Part shown: piece after piece, positions 34,559 to 42,670 of the stretch
Position numbering within the stretch: position 1 is the first letter of the stretch
Layout: the number at the start of each line of letters is the position of its first letter
Origin: SHLQ01 sp033344795
GTDB lineage: Bacteria; Actinomycetota; Acidimicrobiia; Acidimicrobiales; SHLQ01
Direction: 5' to 3'
Assembly (NCBI GenBank): GCA_033344795.1
Contig: JAWPMS010000001.1
Span: 1,240,001-1,304,000, forward strand
Length of the DNA: 64,000 nucleotides
Translations under genes and position numbers: made by a program
The notes under the pieces: generated by a model
The model's input: only the letters and a program-made list of their open reading frames with translations
Databases searched by the model: none
What the model was told of the DNA's origin: nothing

Positions 34559-35485
34559 GTGGACGCACAACGTGAATGGTTGGAGAAGGACTACTACCGC
34601 ATCCTTGGCGTCGAGAAGACCGCCTCTGCCAAAGAACTCTCGAAGGCCTACCGCACGCTCGCGCGGAAGTACCACCCAGATACGAATCCGGGTGATGACG
34701 CGGCCGAGGAGCGATTCAAAGAGATCTCGTCCGCCTACGAAGTCGTGGGCGACGAAGCAACGCGCAAACGGTATGACGAATTTCGACGTCTCGGCGGTGG
34801 TGGGGGCGCTGGCTACGGTGGATTCAATCAGCGTCCCGGCGCACAAAATGTTGGCGATCTCGGCGATCTTTCCGACCTGCTCGGCGGTCTGTTCGGCGGG
34901 AGCCGCGGGGCCTCGTCGGGACGAAGTGGTTTCGGGTTCGGACCGATGCCGGGAACCGACCTTCAGGCGCAGCTGACCCTTTCCTTCGAAGAGGCCGTCA
35001 AGGGTGTCACCAAAACGGTCCGGCTCAATTCCGAGGCCCTTTCTTCACCAATGGAAGTCACCGTTCGTATTCCGGCCGGCGTTCGCAACGGTCAGCGCAT
35101 TCGTGTTCCGGGCAAGGGTGCGCCGTCTTCGGACGGTGGTGACCCTGGGGATCTCTTGGTTGCGATCACCATTGCGCCACACGATGTCTTCGATCGCGAT
35201 GGCAACAACCTGCTGGTCGATGTGCCGATCACTTTTGCGGAAGCTGTGCTGGGCGCCGATGTGAAGGTGCCAACGATCACGGGAGGGACGGTCACCGTCC
35301 GCGTCCCGCCTGGGACTCCATCGGGCAAGGTGATGCGCGTTCGCGGTCGAGGCGTGAAAAGCTCATCTCAGGCTGGTGATCTCTTGGTGACTCTTACCGT
35401 CCATGTTCCGTCTGATCCGACCGATGCTGAACGCGCCCTCGTTGAGCAACTGGCCGAAGTCTCGTCTCCGGCACCGAGGGGTTAG
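34559..35485 (+). CDS. dnaJ: DnaJ family co-chaperone lacking the zinc-finger domain
   Basis: A 308-residue J-domain protein. The J domain (10-75) has HPD in KYHPDTNPGDD; a Gly-rich region (80-135) follows; then come two C-terminal peptide-binding domains (FEEAVKGVTKTVRLN, VRIPAGVRNGQRIRVPGKG, GDLLVTLTVHVP). The four CxxCxGxG zinc-finger repeats of full DnaJ are absent, as in CbpA/DnaJ2-type proteins. The start is GTG at 34559, with AAGGAGG 6 nt upstream. It sits where DnaJ1 is found in actinobacterial dnaK operons. Confidence 0.95.
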   Translation: MDAQREWLEKDYYRILGVEKTASAKELSKAYRTLARKYHPDTNPGDDAAEERFKEISSAYEVVGDEATRKRYDEFRRLGGGGGAGYGGFNQRPGAQNVGDLGDLSDLLGGLFGGSRGASSGRSGFGFGPMPGTDLQAQLTLSFEEAVKGVTKTVRLNSEALSSPMEVTVRIPAGVRNGQRIRVPGKGAPSSDGGDPGDLLVAITIAPHDVFDRDGNNLLVDVPITFAEAVLGADVKVPTITGGTVTVRVPPGTPSGKVMRVRGRGVKSSSQAGDLLVTLTVHVPSDPTDAERALVEQLAEVSSPAPRG

Positions 35486-35488
35486 GCC

Positions 35489-35869
35489 ATGTCACGCCGA
35501 TCTTCTGCCGTGTATGTGATCTCCGTGGCCGCGGAGCTGTCGGGTATGCATCCGCAGACGCTCAGAATCTATGAACGCAAAGGGCTGGTCGCGCCAGCTC
35601 GAACGTCGGGAGGATCGCGGCGTTACAGCGATGCCGACGTGGCACTCTTGCAACGCATCTCCGAATTGACCTCGCTGGGGATGAACCTGGTCGGGGTGAA
35701 AAAGGTGCTCGATCTCGAGGCTCGGGTTGCTGCGCTCGAAGCGGAGGTCGATTCCCTCCGCTCGCGCAATCGGGGAGCGGTGAGCGAAGCGATTCGCGAG
35801 ACCGAACGCACGTATCGCCGAGACTTGGTGCCGCTGCGACAGACGGTCACCGTCTACGAAGCGGACTGA
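35489..35869 (+). CDS. hspR: Heat shock repressor HspR (MerR family)
   Basis: A 126-residue regulator with the MerR-type winged helix (VAAELSGMHPQTLRIYERKGLV split here, then GGSRRYSDADVALLQ) and a coiled coil (VLDLEARVAALEAEVDSLRS). HspR represses the dnaK operon and clpB at HAIR operators, using DnaK as co-repressor in actinobacteria; it is the last gene of that operon here. It lies 3 nt after dnaJ. Its 3' end overlaps the convergent selenoprotein gene by 16 nt. Confidence 0.93.
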   Translation: MSRRSSAVYVISVAAELSGMHPQTLRIYERKGLVAPARTSGGSRRYSDADVALLQRISELTSLGMNLVGVKKVLDLEARVAALEAEVDSLRSRNRGAVSEAIRETERTYRRDLVPLRQTVTVYEAD

Positions 35870-36723
35870 TTCTCCGCACCACCGCGGGCTGCCTTCTTCG
35901 CGGCTTGTTGCGACCGGCGTTCGTCGCCCGCTTTGCGGAGCGCTTCAGGGTCATCGACGGACATGTAGGTCGAACGCCAATCGGGCGGTCCGTCCCACTG
36001 GATCGGGACGACGACACTCGATCTCGGGTGTTGGGCATGTTCGACCAAGTCGAGGGCGATGCCCAGGGTTGTTCGTTGTTGTTCCACGTCGCCTGGCTGA
36101 CCGAGTGGATTCCCCAACGGCAGGTCGGTGAACACATACCGCGGCACACCGAGTTCGTCGAGAATGTCTCGTGCTGATCCGATGATCACCGTAGGAATTC
36201 CCGCGTCTTCGAGGACGCGAGCGGTCAGACCGACCGTTTGGTGACAGACAGGTCAAAGCGGAACGAGAACAGCCACATCGACGTCGTCCTCCCGAAGGAC
36301 CGCGAGAACTTCTTCGGCCCACGTCACGGTTCGACGCTGGCTGTAGATCGTGGGAATGCCGACGAAACGCGGCGATGCCGAGCCGATCACACCGGACACT
36401 GCCAATGCCTCGAGGTGCTCGAGGGGAAGAAACGACCCGAGGTCGTCGGTGTGTGTGGCTTCTTTGTGCCAGCTCAAATGGTCGGTGACCATCGCCAGCG
36501 GGGGAGGGGTGGACGATGCAGAAAAGGGCCTGAGCTCGTCATGGTCTTGTGATTTCGTGGTGGTCACGATGGCGACTCGAGACGCGGAAAGCGGCTTGTG
36601 CAACCGGGAGAACGGTGCATCGTCGTGAGTGGCCCACCGGTATGGCTGCGGGTATCCCTGCGCGGCATAAAACTCTCGCGACTTGTCGATGTAGCTGACG
36701 TACGATCGATGCGCTCCGGTCAT
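35854..36723 (-). CDS. GrdB/PrdB-like selenoprotein (glycine/sarcosine/betaine/D-proline reductase selenoprotein B family), UGA read as Sec
   Basis: One 289-residue reading frame interrupted only by an in-frame TGA at codon 157 (36255-36253). Upstream residues include KPLSASRVAIVTT and the segment ending DVAVLVPL; downstream comes PVCHQTVGLTARVLEDAG, then PRYVFTDLPLGNP, all in the same frame and typical of this reductase family. Read through, the site is U157-x-x-C160-x-x-T163, a redox-active UxxCxxT motif. A SECIS-like hairpin begins 16 nt after the UGA. The ATG overlaps the stop of the upstream flavoprotein gene (ATGA), so they form an operon. The length is close to PrdB (D-proline reductase subunit) and shorter than GrdB. 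The partner subunits of the clostridial reductases are missing, and no Sec machinery is in the window. A pseudogene or sequencing error is the main alternative. Confidence 0.82.
36222..36236 (-). promoter_or_regulatory. Candidate bacterial SECIS hairpin
   Basis: On the mRNA strand CGGUC-GGUCU-GACCG forms a 5-bp stem with a 5-nt loop that begins with G and contains GU. The loop begins 21 nt after the UGA, inside the 16-37 nt window known for bacterial SECIS elements. A second hairpin (GCGUC-N6-GACGC, 36218-36203) follows but is further away. Confidence 0.6.
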
Positions 36724-37400
36724 CGCTCCATCGTGGACGAAATCGGGTGCACATTCGAACCGGCGATCGCGATCACGGTGTCGGGGGCGGCGGGATTGCC
36801 TCGTAGGTCGGCCGCTGGGCGGGCTTTTCCCCAGGTCGTCAGGATTGGAACCACGCCGGCCCAGTGCGGTCCATCGAGATCCTTGTCCTCGTCGACTGGA
36901 TCACCGCCGCGTATCTTCGCCGACGCTTCCGTGAGGGGCACCGAGAGCACGAGCGTCTTGGTGAAATCGGATTCGCTCGGCGCGCGGGCCGATTCCCACG
37001 TGTCGACGGCATGGTCATTGATGGCCCGTAGAGCCGTCGCCTTTTCTGTTGGATCGTCGATGGCGGACGCCGTTCCTCGGATGACGACCGACCGATAGTT
37101 CATCGAATTGTGAAACGGAGTTCTCGCGACGACGAGCCCGTCGACGATGGTGACCGTGACGCAAACGTCGAGGGTGCGGCCTGCTCTCAGCATCGCGTTC
37201 GCCACCGCTCCGTGAATGAGTATGTGACCCTCGCGCACACCGTAGGCCATCGGAAGAACGATCGGTCCGTCGTTCGTCTCGACACCGACGTGCGCAATCA
37301 GCCCGGCTCGAAGTACGTCGGTGACGGCATCGGAGGCGTAGACGGCTCGATTCTTGCCGCGTCGTACGGTCGTGCGTTTTGATGGGGCGTTCGTTTCCAT
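36720..37400 (-). CDS. Pyridoxamine 5'-phosphate oxidase-like FMN-binding protein
   Basis: A 226-residue split-barrel flavoprotein of the Pyridox_ox_2 (NimA-like) family. Conserved stretches are LRAGLIAHVGVE, IVLPMAYGVREGHILIHGA and ARTPFHNSMNYRSVVIRG. It would bind FMN (or F420/haem in relatives) and could reduce small molecules. It is coupled to the selenoprotein gene downstream and divergent from a MocR-type regulator. MocR genes are often divergent to the enzymes they control, so this pair is probably its target operon. Confidence 0.88.
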   Translation of the reverse strand: METNAPSKRTTVRRGKNRAVYASDAVTDVLRAGLIAHVGVETNDGPIVLPMAYGVREGHILIHGAVANAMLRAGRTLDVCVTVTIVDGLVVARTPFHNSMNYRSVVIRGTASAIDDPTEKATALRAINDHAVDTWESARAPSESDFTKTLVLSVPLTEASAKIRGGDPVDEDKDLDGPHWAGVVPILTTWGKARPAADLRGNPAAPDTVIAIAGSNVHPISSTMER

Positions 37401-37424
37401 GATGCTCCGATCGGCGGTAACAGG

Positions 37425-37469
37425 TTTGTACTAGTACAAATACTGTTTGATCTGTTACAATGGTACTGT
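37425..37469. promoter_or_regulatory. MocR locus operator and promoter
   Basis: TTTGTACTAGTACAAA (37425-37440) is a perfect 16-bp palindrome. Two direct repeats follow: TACAA-A-TACTGT within 37435-37446 and TACAA-TGG-TACTGT at 37456-37469. TACAAT at 37456-37461 is a good -10 element 9 nt before the MocR ATG, so the regulator mRNA is probably leaderless. Direct repeats near the promoter are typical of MocR operators. Confidence 0.65.
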
Positions 37470-37470
37470 C

Positions 37471-38775
37471 ATGTCGACGTTTGCAGCAAGCATCAGCGAG
37501 AACATCGAGCGCGACATCGCCGAGGGTCGCCTCAGAGCCGGCGAGAAGCTGGTCCCCGTTCGAGAGCTCGCGCAGCAGCTGGGCGTCTCTCCGACCACCG
37601 TTGCTGCCGCGTACCGTTCCCTGCGAGAGATCGGCGTCGTCATCGGTCGAGCCCGACAGGGAAGTATCGTCGCTCCGCAGGTAGAGCCACCGATTTCACA
37701 GGTCGTGAACGTTCCAGACAACGCCATCGACGCACTTCGCGGATCGCCGGATCCTCGGTTGTTGCCGCAGCTCGATTCGGCGTTCGAGTTCGCGCTAGCA
37801 GCCCCACAGGCAGGTTATGGCGACAGCTTGGCCGAGCCGAACCTCTCCGCTGCGGCGAAGAGACTCTTCGAAGCCGATGGTCTCGATGCCACACACCTCA
37901 CCGTCACATCCGGATCGATGGATGCGATCGAACGGATCATCTTGGCCTCGGGACTACGTCGAGGGGACAGGATAGGTGTGGAGGACCCCGGTCACGTCCC
38001 GGTCCACCAGTTGGCACGAGCTGCCGGGCTCGAACTGGTCCCCCTTGCCGTCGATGACGAAGGGGTTGTTCCGGAGGCCCTTGACGACGCCCTTGCATTT
38101 GGGCTCGACGCTCTGGTCATCACGCCGCGGTGTCACAACCCGACCGGAGCTGCGCTCACGAGCGAGCGGGCGGAGGTACTCTCGAGCTGTCTCGCTCCGT
38201 TTGCCGACGTCCTTTTGATTCAGGATGATCATGCAGGGCTGATATCCGGGGTCGATTTCCACGGCCTTCGGCCGCCAGGTGAGCGACATGCGACCGTGAG
38301 GTCGTTGGGAAAGGCGTTCGGTCCAGACCTGCGCCTCGCCGTGACCATCTCCGATCAGCGAACCCACGACCGGGTCTCGCTTGCCATCAGCAACGGTCCC
38401 GGTTGGGTGAGCCACTTCCTGCAGCGTGCGGCTGCGCACCTGCTCACCGATGGCGCGAGCATGCAGACGATTCGAATCGCTGCAGAGTCGTACAGCCATC
38501 GCCGAGAGTCTCTGATCGTTGCGCTTCGTAACGTCGGGATCGCGGCGACGGGGGCGAGTGGACTGAATGTGTGGGTGCCAGTGCCGGATGAACAGATTGC
38601 TGTCGAGTCGGCGAGAGCTGCGGGGTTCGCCATACGAGCGGCTGATTCGTACCGAATCGACTCTGGACCGGCGGTGCGGTTGACCATCAGCCATCTCGAA
38701 GACCCGGATATTGAGCACCTGGCTCGGGCATTGGCCGAGTCACAGGTTTCGACGGTTCGCTCACCATCGATGTGA
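37471..38775 (+). CDS. MocR-family transcriptional regulator (GntR HTH + aminotransferase-like domain)
   Basis: A 434-residue fusion. Residues 1-70 are a GntR winged helix (LRAGEKLVPVRELAQQLGVSPTTVAAAYR split across helices), and residues 90-430 are a fold-type I aminotransferase domain. It keeps the PLP lysine in VRSLGKAFGPD and the HNPTGA segment (CHNPTGA). MocR proteins sense PLP or an amino-compound-PLP adduct; known targets include PLP synthesis and amino acid or amine metabolism. It is divergent from the flavoprotein-selenoprotein operon. The ATG at 37471 is chosen over an upstream TTG. Confidence 0.92.
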   Translation: MSTFAASISENIERDIAEGRLRAGEKLVPVRELAQQLGVSPTTVAAAYRSLREIGVVIGRARQGSIVAPQVEPPISQVVNVPDNAIDALRGSPDPRLLPQLDSAFEFALAAPQAGYGDSLAEPNLSAAAKRLFEADGLDATHLTVTSGSMDAIERIILASGLRRGDRIGVEDPGHVPVHQLARAAGLELVPLAVDDEGVVPEALDDALAFGLDALVITPRCHNPTGAALTSERAEVLSSCLAPFADVLLIQDDHAGLISGVDFHGLRPPGERHATVRSLGKAFGPDLRLAVTISDQRTHDRVSLAISNGPGWVSHFLQRAAAHLLTDGASMQTIRIAAESYSHRRESLIVALRNVGIAATGASGLNVWVPVPDEQIAVESARAAGFAIRAADSYRIDSGPAVRLTISHLEDPDIEHLARALAESQVSTVRSPSM

Positions 38776-38825
38776 AGTAGACCCGACGCGAAACGGCCAG
38801 ATTCGGGAATATCTGATCGTGTCAG

Positions 38826-38850
38826 AAGTTGAGTGAGGTGTACTCAACTT
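38826..38850. promoter_or_regulatory. HAIR element (HspR operator) upstream of clpB
   Basis: AAGTTGAGT-N7-ACTCAACTT, a perfect 9-bp inverted repeat that fits the HspR consensus except for C to G in the outer base of the left half and its mirror. It lies 59 bp before the clpB ATG. Confidence 0.88.
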
Positions 38851-38908
38851 CGAGGCCCTGGCGGTTCTGTGCGGACCGAAGTAGCTCCGAAGTGCTAGGG
38901 AGGTAGCG

Positions 38909-41395
38909 ATGGCAATCGATCCAAATCAGTGGACACAGAAAACTCGGGAAGCGTTTATCGCCGCACAAGAGCTGGCGAAGTCCGAATCCCACCCCGAGGT
39001 CACGCCCGATCATCTGTTGCTCGCGCTGGTAGGCCAGGCCGACGGCATCGTGTTGCCCATTCTTCAGCGATTGGGTCAGGAGCCGTTGGCAGTTCGGAAT
39101 CGACTGACCGAACAACTCGGCGGGCTCCCCAAGGCATTCGGCGCAGACGTGCAGCAGTCCCGCGAGTTGATCAATGCGTTCGATGCAGCCGAAATTGTTC
39201 GAAACGACCTCGGCGATGACTATCTCTCGACCGAACATCTGCTGCTGGCGCTCTCCAAGCGCCTCGATCTCGACCGCAGCGAAGTGCTCGAGGCACTACG
39301 AGAAGTACGCGGCTCGCACCGCGTCACCAGCCAGAATCCCGAAGACCAGTACCAATCACTCGAAAAGTACGCACGTGACCTGACCGCTGCGGCACGTGCG
39401 CAAAAACTCGATCCGGTCATCGGCCGAGACGATGAGATTCGCCGCGTCATCCAAGTGTTGTCGCGTCGTACGAAGAACAATCCCGTGCTCATCGGCGAGC
39501 CGGGCGTCGGAAAAACGGCGATCGTCGAAGGCCTCGCGAATCGGATTGTCGAAGGTGATGTCCCAGAGTCGTTGAAGAACAAGACGATCATGTCGCTCGA
39601 TCTCTCCTCGATGGTCGCCGGTGCGAAATACCGTGGCGAATTCGAAGAGCGACTCAAGGCGGTCCTGAAGGAAATCGACGACGCCGACGGCGAGATCATC
39701 ACCTTCATCGATGAGCTGCACACGGTCGTGGGCGCCGGAGCCGGCGGCGACGGAGCAATGGACGCGGGCAACATGCTCAAGCCGATGCTGGCGCGAGGCG
39801 AGCTCCGCATGGTTGGAGCAACAACGCTCGACGAGTTCCGCAAGTACATCGAAAAGGATGCGGCACTCGAACGCCGGTTCCAGCAGGTCATGGTCGAGCC
39901 TCCGTCGGTGGAGGACACGATTGCCATCTTGCGCGGTCTCGCCGAACGGTACGAAGTGCACCACGGCGTTCGAATCCAAGACGCGGCTCTGGTGAGCGCA
40001 GCGGTGTTGTCCGACCGGTATCTCACCGGACGGTTTCTCCCGGACAAGGCGATCGACCTCATGGATGAGGCAGCGTCAAAACTGCGCATCGAGATCGACT
40101 CGGTTCCGATGGAGATCGACGTCGTCGATCGGCGCGTGCGCCAACTCGAGATGGAACGGGTTGCGCTTGAAAAGGAGTCCGATCGCGCATCGAAGGAACG
40201 CCTTGCCGATCTCGAGGTCGAGGTTGCCGACCTGACGGAGCAGCTCAGTGCAATGAAGGTTCATTGGCAGAGCGAGAAGGACGCGATCGATGAGATTCGG
40301 TCGCGCAAAGAGCAACTCGAACAACTCCGGCTCGACGTCGAGCGTGAGGACGACCTGAACAAGGCGGCCGAAATTCGCTATGGGCTCATTCCCGAGCTCG
40401 AGGCCGAGATCGACGAAGCCACCGCGCGACTCGACAGTTTGCAGGGTGACAACGTCATGCTGAAAGAAGAGGTCGATGCCGAAGACGTCGCCGAGGTGGT
40501 CAGCGCCTGGACCGGAGTTCCGGTTTCCCGCCTGCTCGAGGGAGAAATCCAAAAGCTGATTCGTCTCGAAGAAGTACTGCACGAGCGAGTCATTGGACAA
40601 GAGGCTGCGGTCGCCGTGGTCGCGAACGCGATCCGTCGGAGTCGAGCTGGCCTCTCTGACCCGAACCGTCCCATCGGAAGTTTCTTGTTCCTCGGCCCAA
40701 CCGGTGTCGGCAAGACCGAACTTGCTCGGTCTCTTGCCGACTTCATGTTCGACGATGAGCGGGCGATGATCCGCATCGATATGAGCGAGTACATGGAGAA
40801 GCACTCGGTCTCACGGCTGATCGGCGCACCGCCGGGATACGTGGGCTACGACGCCGGAGGCCAGCTGACAGAAGCTGTCCGACGGCGTCCGTACGCCGTG
40901 GTTCTGCTCGACGAGGTCGAGAAGGCCCATGCAGACGTATTCAACGTGTTGCTGCAGTTGCTCGACGATGGGCGACTCACGGATGGGCAAGGTCGCACGG
41001 TCGACTTCTCGAACGTCGTGTTGGTCATGACCTCCAACCTGCCCGGTGATCCGAAGGACTTCTTCAGGCCGGAGTTCATCAACCGCATCGATGACATGGT
41101 TCGGTTCCGTGAACTCACCGAGGAAGATCTCCGCAAGATCGTCGACATCCAGCTCGACCTGTTCCGGAAGCGACTGCTCGATCGACGGATCTCGCTCGAG
41201 GTCACTGACGATGCTCTCGCCTGGCTCGCCAAGGAAGGGTACGACCCTGCGTTCGGCGCACGTCCGCTCAAGCGTGTGGTGCAACGCGAGGTGGCCGACA
41301 AATTGGCCATTCAGTTGCTCGATGGCACCTTTGGCGAGGACGCGATCGTCCATGTCGCGGTGTCGAGTGACCGCTTGGCGCTCGAGTTCAGCTAG
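38909..41395 (+). CDS. clpB: ATP-dependent disaggregase ClpB (Hsp100)
   Basis: An 828-residue AAA+ chaperone that works with DnaK to dissolve aggregates. N-terminal Clp repeats (1-145) precede NBD1 (Walker A GEPGVGKT, KYRGEFEERLK pore region). The coiled-coil middle domain (about 400-520) and NBD2 follow (Walker A GPTGVGKT, PPGYVGYDAGG, FRPEFINRIDD). The segment after TSNL in NBD2 is short (PGDPKDF), accounting for the slightly reduced length. RBS GGGAGG precedes the ATG. Controlled by the HspR operator upstream. Confidence 0.97.
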   Translation: MAIDPNQWTQKTREAFIAAQELAKSESHPEVTPDHLLLALVGQADGIVLPILQRLGQEPLAVRNRLTEQLGGLPKAFGADVQQSRELINAFDAAEIVRNDLGDDYLSTEHLLLALSKRLDLDRSEVLEALREVRGSHRVTSQNPEDQYQSLEKYARDLTAAARAQKLDPVIGRDDEIRRVIQVLSRRTKNNPVLIGEPGVGKTAIVEGLANRIVEGDVPESLKNKTIMSLDLSSMVAGAKYRGEFEERLKAVLKEIDDADGEIITFIDELHTVVGAGAGGDGAMDAGNMLKPMLARGELRMVGATTLDEFRKYIEKDAALERRFQQVMVEPPSVEDTIAILRGLAERYEVHHGVRIQDAALVSAAVLSDRYLTGRFLPDKAIDLMDEAASKLRIEIDSVPMEIDVVDRRVRQLEMERVALEKESDRASKERLADLEVEVADLTEQLSAMKVHWQSEKDAIDEIRSRKEQLEQLRLDVEREDDLNKAAEIRYGLIPELEAEIDEATARLDSLQGDNVMLKEEVDAEDVAEVVSAWTGVPVSRLLEGEIQKLIRLEEVLHERVIGQEAAVAVVANAIRRSRAGLSDPNRPIGSFLFLGPTGVGKTELARSLADFMFDDERAMIRIDMSEYMEKHSVSRLIGAPPGYVGYDAGGQLTEAVRRRPYAVVLLDEVEKAHADVFNVLLQLLDDGRLTDGQGRTVDFSNVVLVMTSNLPGDPKDFFRPEFINRIDDMVRFRELTEEDLRKIVDIQLDLFRKRLLDRRISLEVTDDALAWLAKEGYDPAFGARPLKRVVQREVADKLAIQLLDGTFGEDAIVHVAVSSDRLALEFS

Positions 41396-41537
41396 CGGGT
41401 CATTTCGCGGTTGGTCTCATCGGCCCATCAAGTTGGGTCGAATGACGTTTGGTGCTCTGACGAACGCAGTTCTACGCTCGCGGTATCGACCCCAATGCGA
41501 AACGTTTGTTCGTTCGGGGCTCTCGAAGGAGACAACG
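41396..41537 (+). promoter_or_regulatory. clpB-secreted protein intergenic region with possible promoter
   Basis: TTGGTG and TACGCT, spaced by about 18 bp around 41450-41480, could form -35/-10 elements for the following gene. AAGGAG lies before its GTG start. No other element was recognised. Confidence 0.4.
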
Positions 41538-42524
41538 GTGGAAATCAACACGACCTTGAATACACGAATCGCCGGTTTCATCGCAGCAGCACTGCTTCTC
41601 GTGGTGACCGCAGTATTGACGATGGCTGGCTCAGTATCGGCTCAGACAGGTCCTGGTGCCACGTGCACCGGTGACACCTCGACGACCTTTGGAACCAACT
41701 ACTTCGGTTTCGAAGAGTGGGGCAACCGCATCTACTCCACGTCTCCGACGAGCAGGGAGTTCGCGCTCTCGTCTCCACTCGAGGCCGGAACCTACGTACT
41801 CGATGGTGTCTCGTACGACGGTTACCCAGGCAGAGAGATGATCGATCCGCAACCACGTGAGCAGTGGTTTGCCGAGCTCCTCAGCGCAGATGGAACGGTC
41901 CTGGCCACGTCCAGCGTCACCGGCGACATCGCCGATGGTGTTCAAGAAGGAACCTGGTCGGGTGCGCTCGGTGAGGTCTCGATCGATCAGACAGCGGTGA
42001 AGGTACGAATCTCGCACGCCTCGCCCGGATCGATCTCGATCAACTCGGTCCGCCCAGTATGTCTTGGTGCCACCGGTGGCCCGGTGGCCCCTGCACCCAC
42101 ACCTCCAACAAGTTCGATCGTCGTCGACTACGACAGCACCAACGCTGCTGCCTCTGACGTGATGGTCGTCTGTGGAAATCTCGAAGAGTCAGCAACCGGC
42201 ACCTCGGTCGATCTGGCCATCGATGGAATCGCTGCGGAGTCAAGCTGTGCGGTGCGCTACACGCCAGGACTGAGCTGCACCGTGGTGGTGGATCCAGCGT
42301 CGAGCGTTTCCGCCACAAGCGGCGACGGAGTCAACGTGCAGATTCCCGATGAGGGTGACGCAAACATCGTTGTCGACATCGATTGTGCAGGCACGATCGC
42401 CGCACCAGCTGCCACGACGACAACGACGACCGCACCAGCGGTCGAGGTTCAAGGACAGGTCGAAGCGCCAGCGGCGGCACCCACCGCACAGGTGCAGCCA
42501 GGTACTCCAGCGTTCACTGGGTGA
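41538..42524 (+). CDS. Secreted protein of unknown function, C terminus PAFTG
   Basis: A 328-residue exported protein starting at GTG 41538 with AAGGAG upstream. The signal peptide spans about 1-36 (FIAAALLLVVTAVLTMAGSVSAQ, split here), and the mature part begins with TGPGATCTGD. Two beta-rich domains are separated by a Pro/Ala/Thr linker near residue 180; each contains paired cysteines, suggesting disulfides. The C-terminal 50 residues are a Thr/Ala/Pro-rich stalk that ends abruptly in TPAFTG. That resembles an LPxTG-type sorting motif but has no membrane helix or basic tail after it. No family is recognised. Confidence 0.72.
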   Translation: MEINTTLNTRIAGFIAAALLLVVTAVLTMAGSVSAQTGPGATCTGDTSTTFGTNYFGFEEWGNRIYSTSPTSREFALSSPLEAGTYVLDGVSYDGYPGREMIDPQPREQWFAELLSADGTVLATSSVTGDIADGVQEGTWSGALGEVSIDQTAVKVRISHASPGSISINSVRPVCLGATGGPVAPAPTPPTSSIVVDYDSTNAAASDVMVVCGNLEESATGTSVDLAIDGIAAESSCAVRYTPGLSCTVVVDPASSVSATSGDGVNVQIPDEGDANIVVDIDCAGTIAAPAATTTTTTAPAVEVQGQVEAPAAAPTAQVQPGTPAFTG

Positions 42525-42533
42525 TGCGTACTC

Positions 42534-42567
42534 GATTCGGTTGGGCCCTTTCGGGCCCAGCCGAATC
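42534..42567 (+). terminator. Strong hairpin terminator after the secreted-protein gene
   Basis: A 15-bp stem (42534-42548 with 42553-42567, one G.U pair) and a TTTC loop, 9 nt after the stop codon; no U tract follows. It separates this gene from the purine genes. Confidence 0.8.
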
Positions 42568-42670
42568 AGGGTTTCGCCTCAGCGATGTGCCGTCCGTCCC
42601 CGCTGCGTGGCCGCTGAATCCTGCCCGATAGGGTTAGCCAGTCGGATTTTCGGCTGGGAGGACTGCGCAC

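Noticed and set aside
35854..36189. Separate small gene downstream of the TGA in the selenoprotein locus
   Set aside because: It is in the same frame as the upstream part, and codons between the TGA and this ATG encode the conserved continuation (PVCHQT); one gene read through UGA explains both parts.
36203..36218. Second hairpin after the UGA as the SECIS
   Set aside because: Its loop lies more than 37 nt after the UGA; the nearer hairpin fits the known distance.
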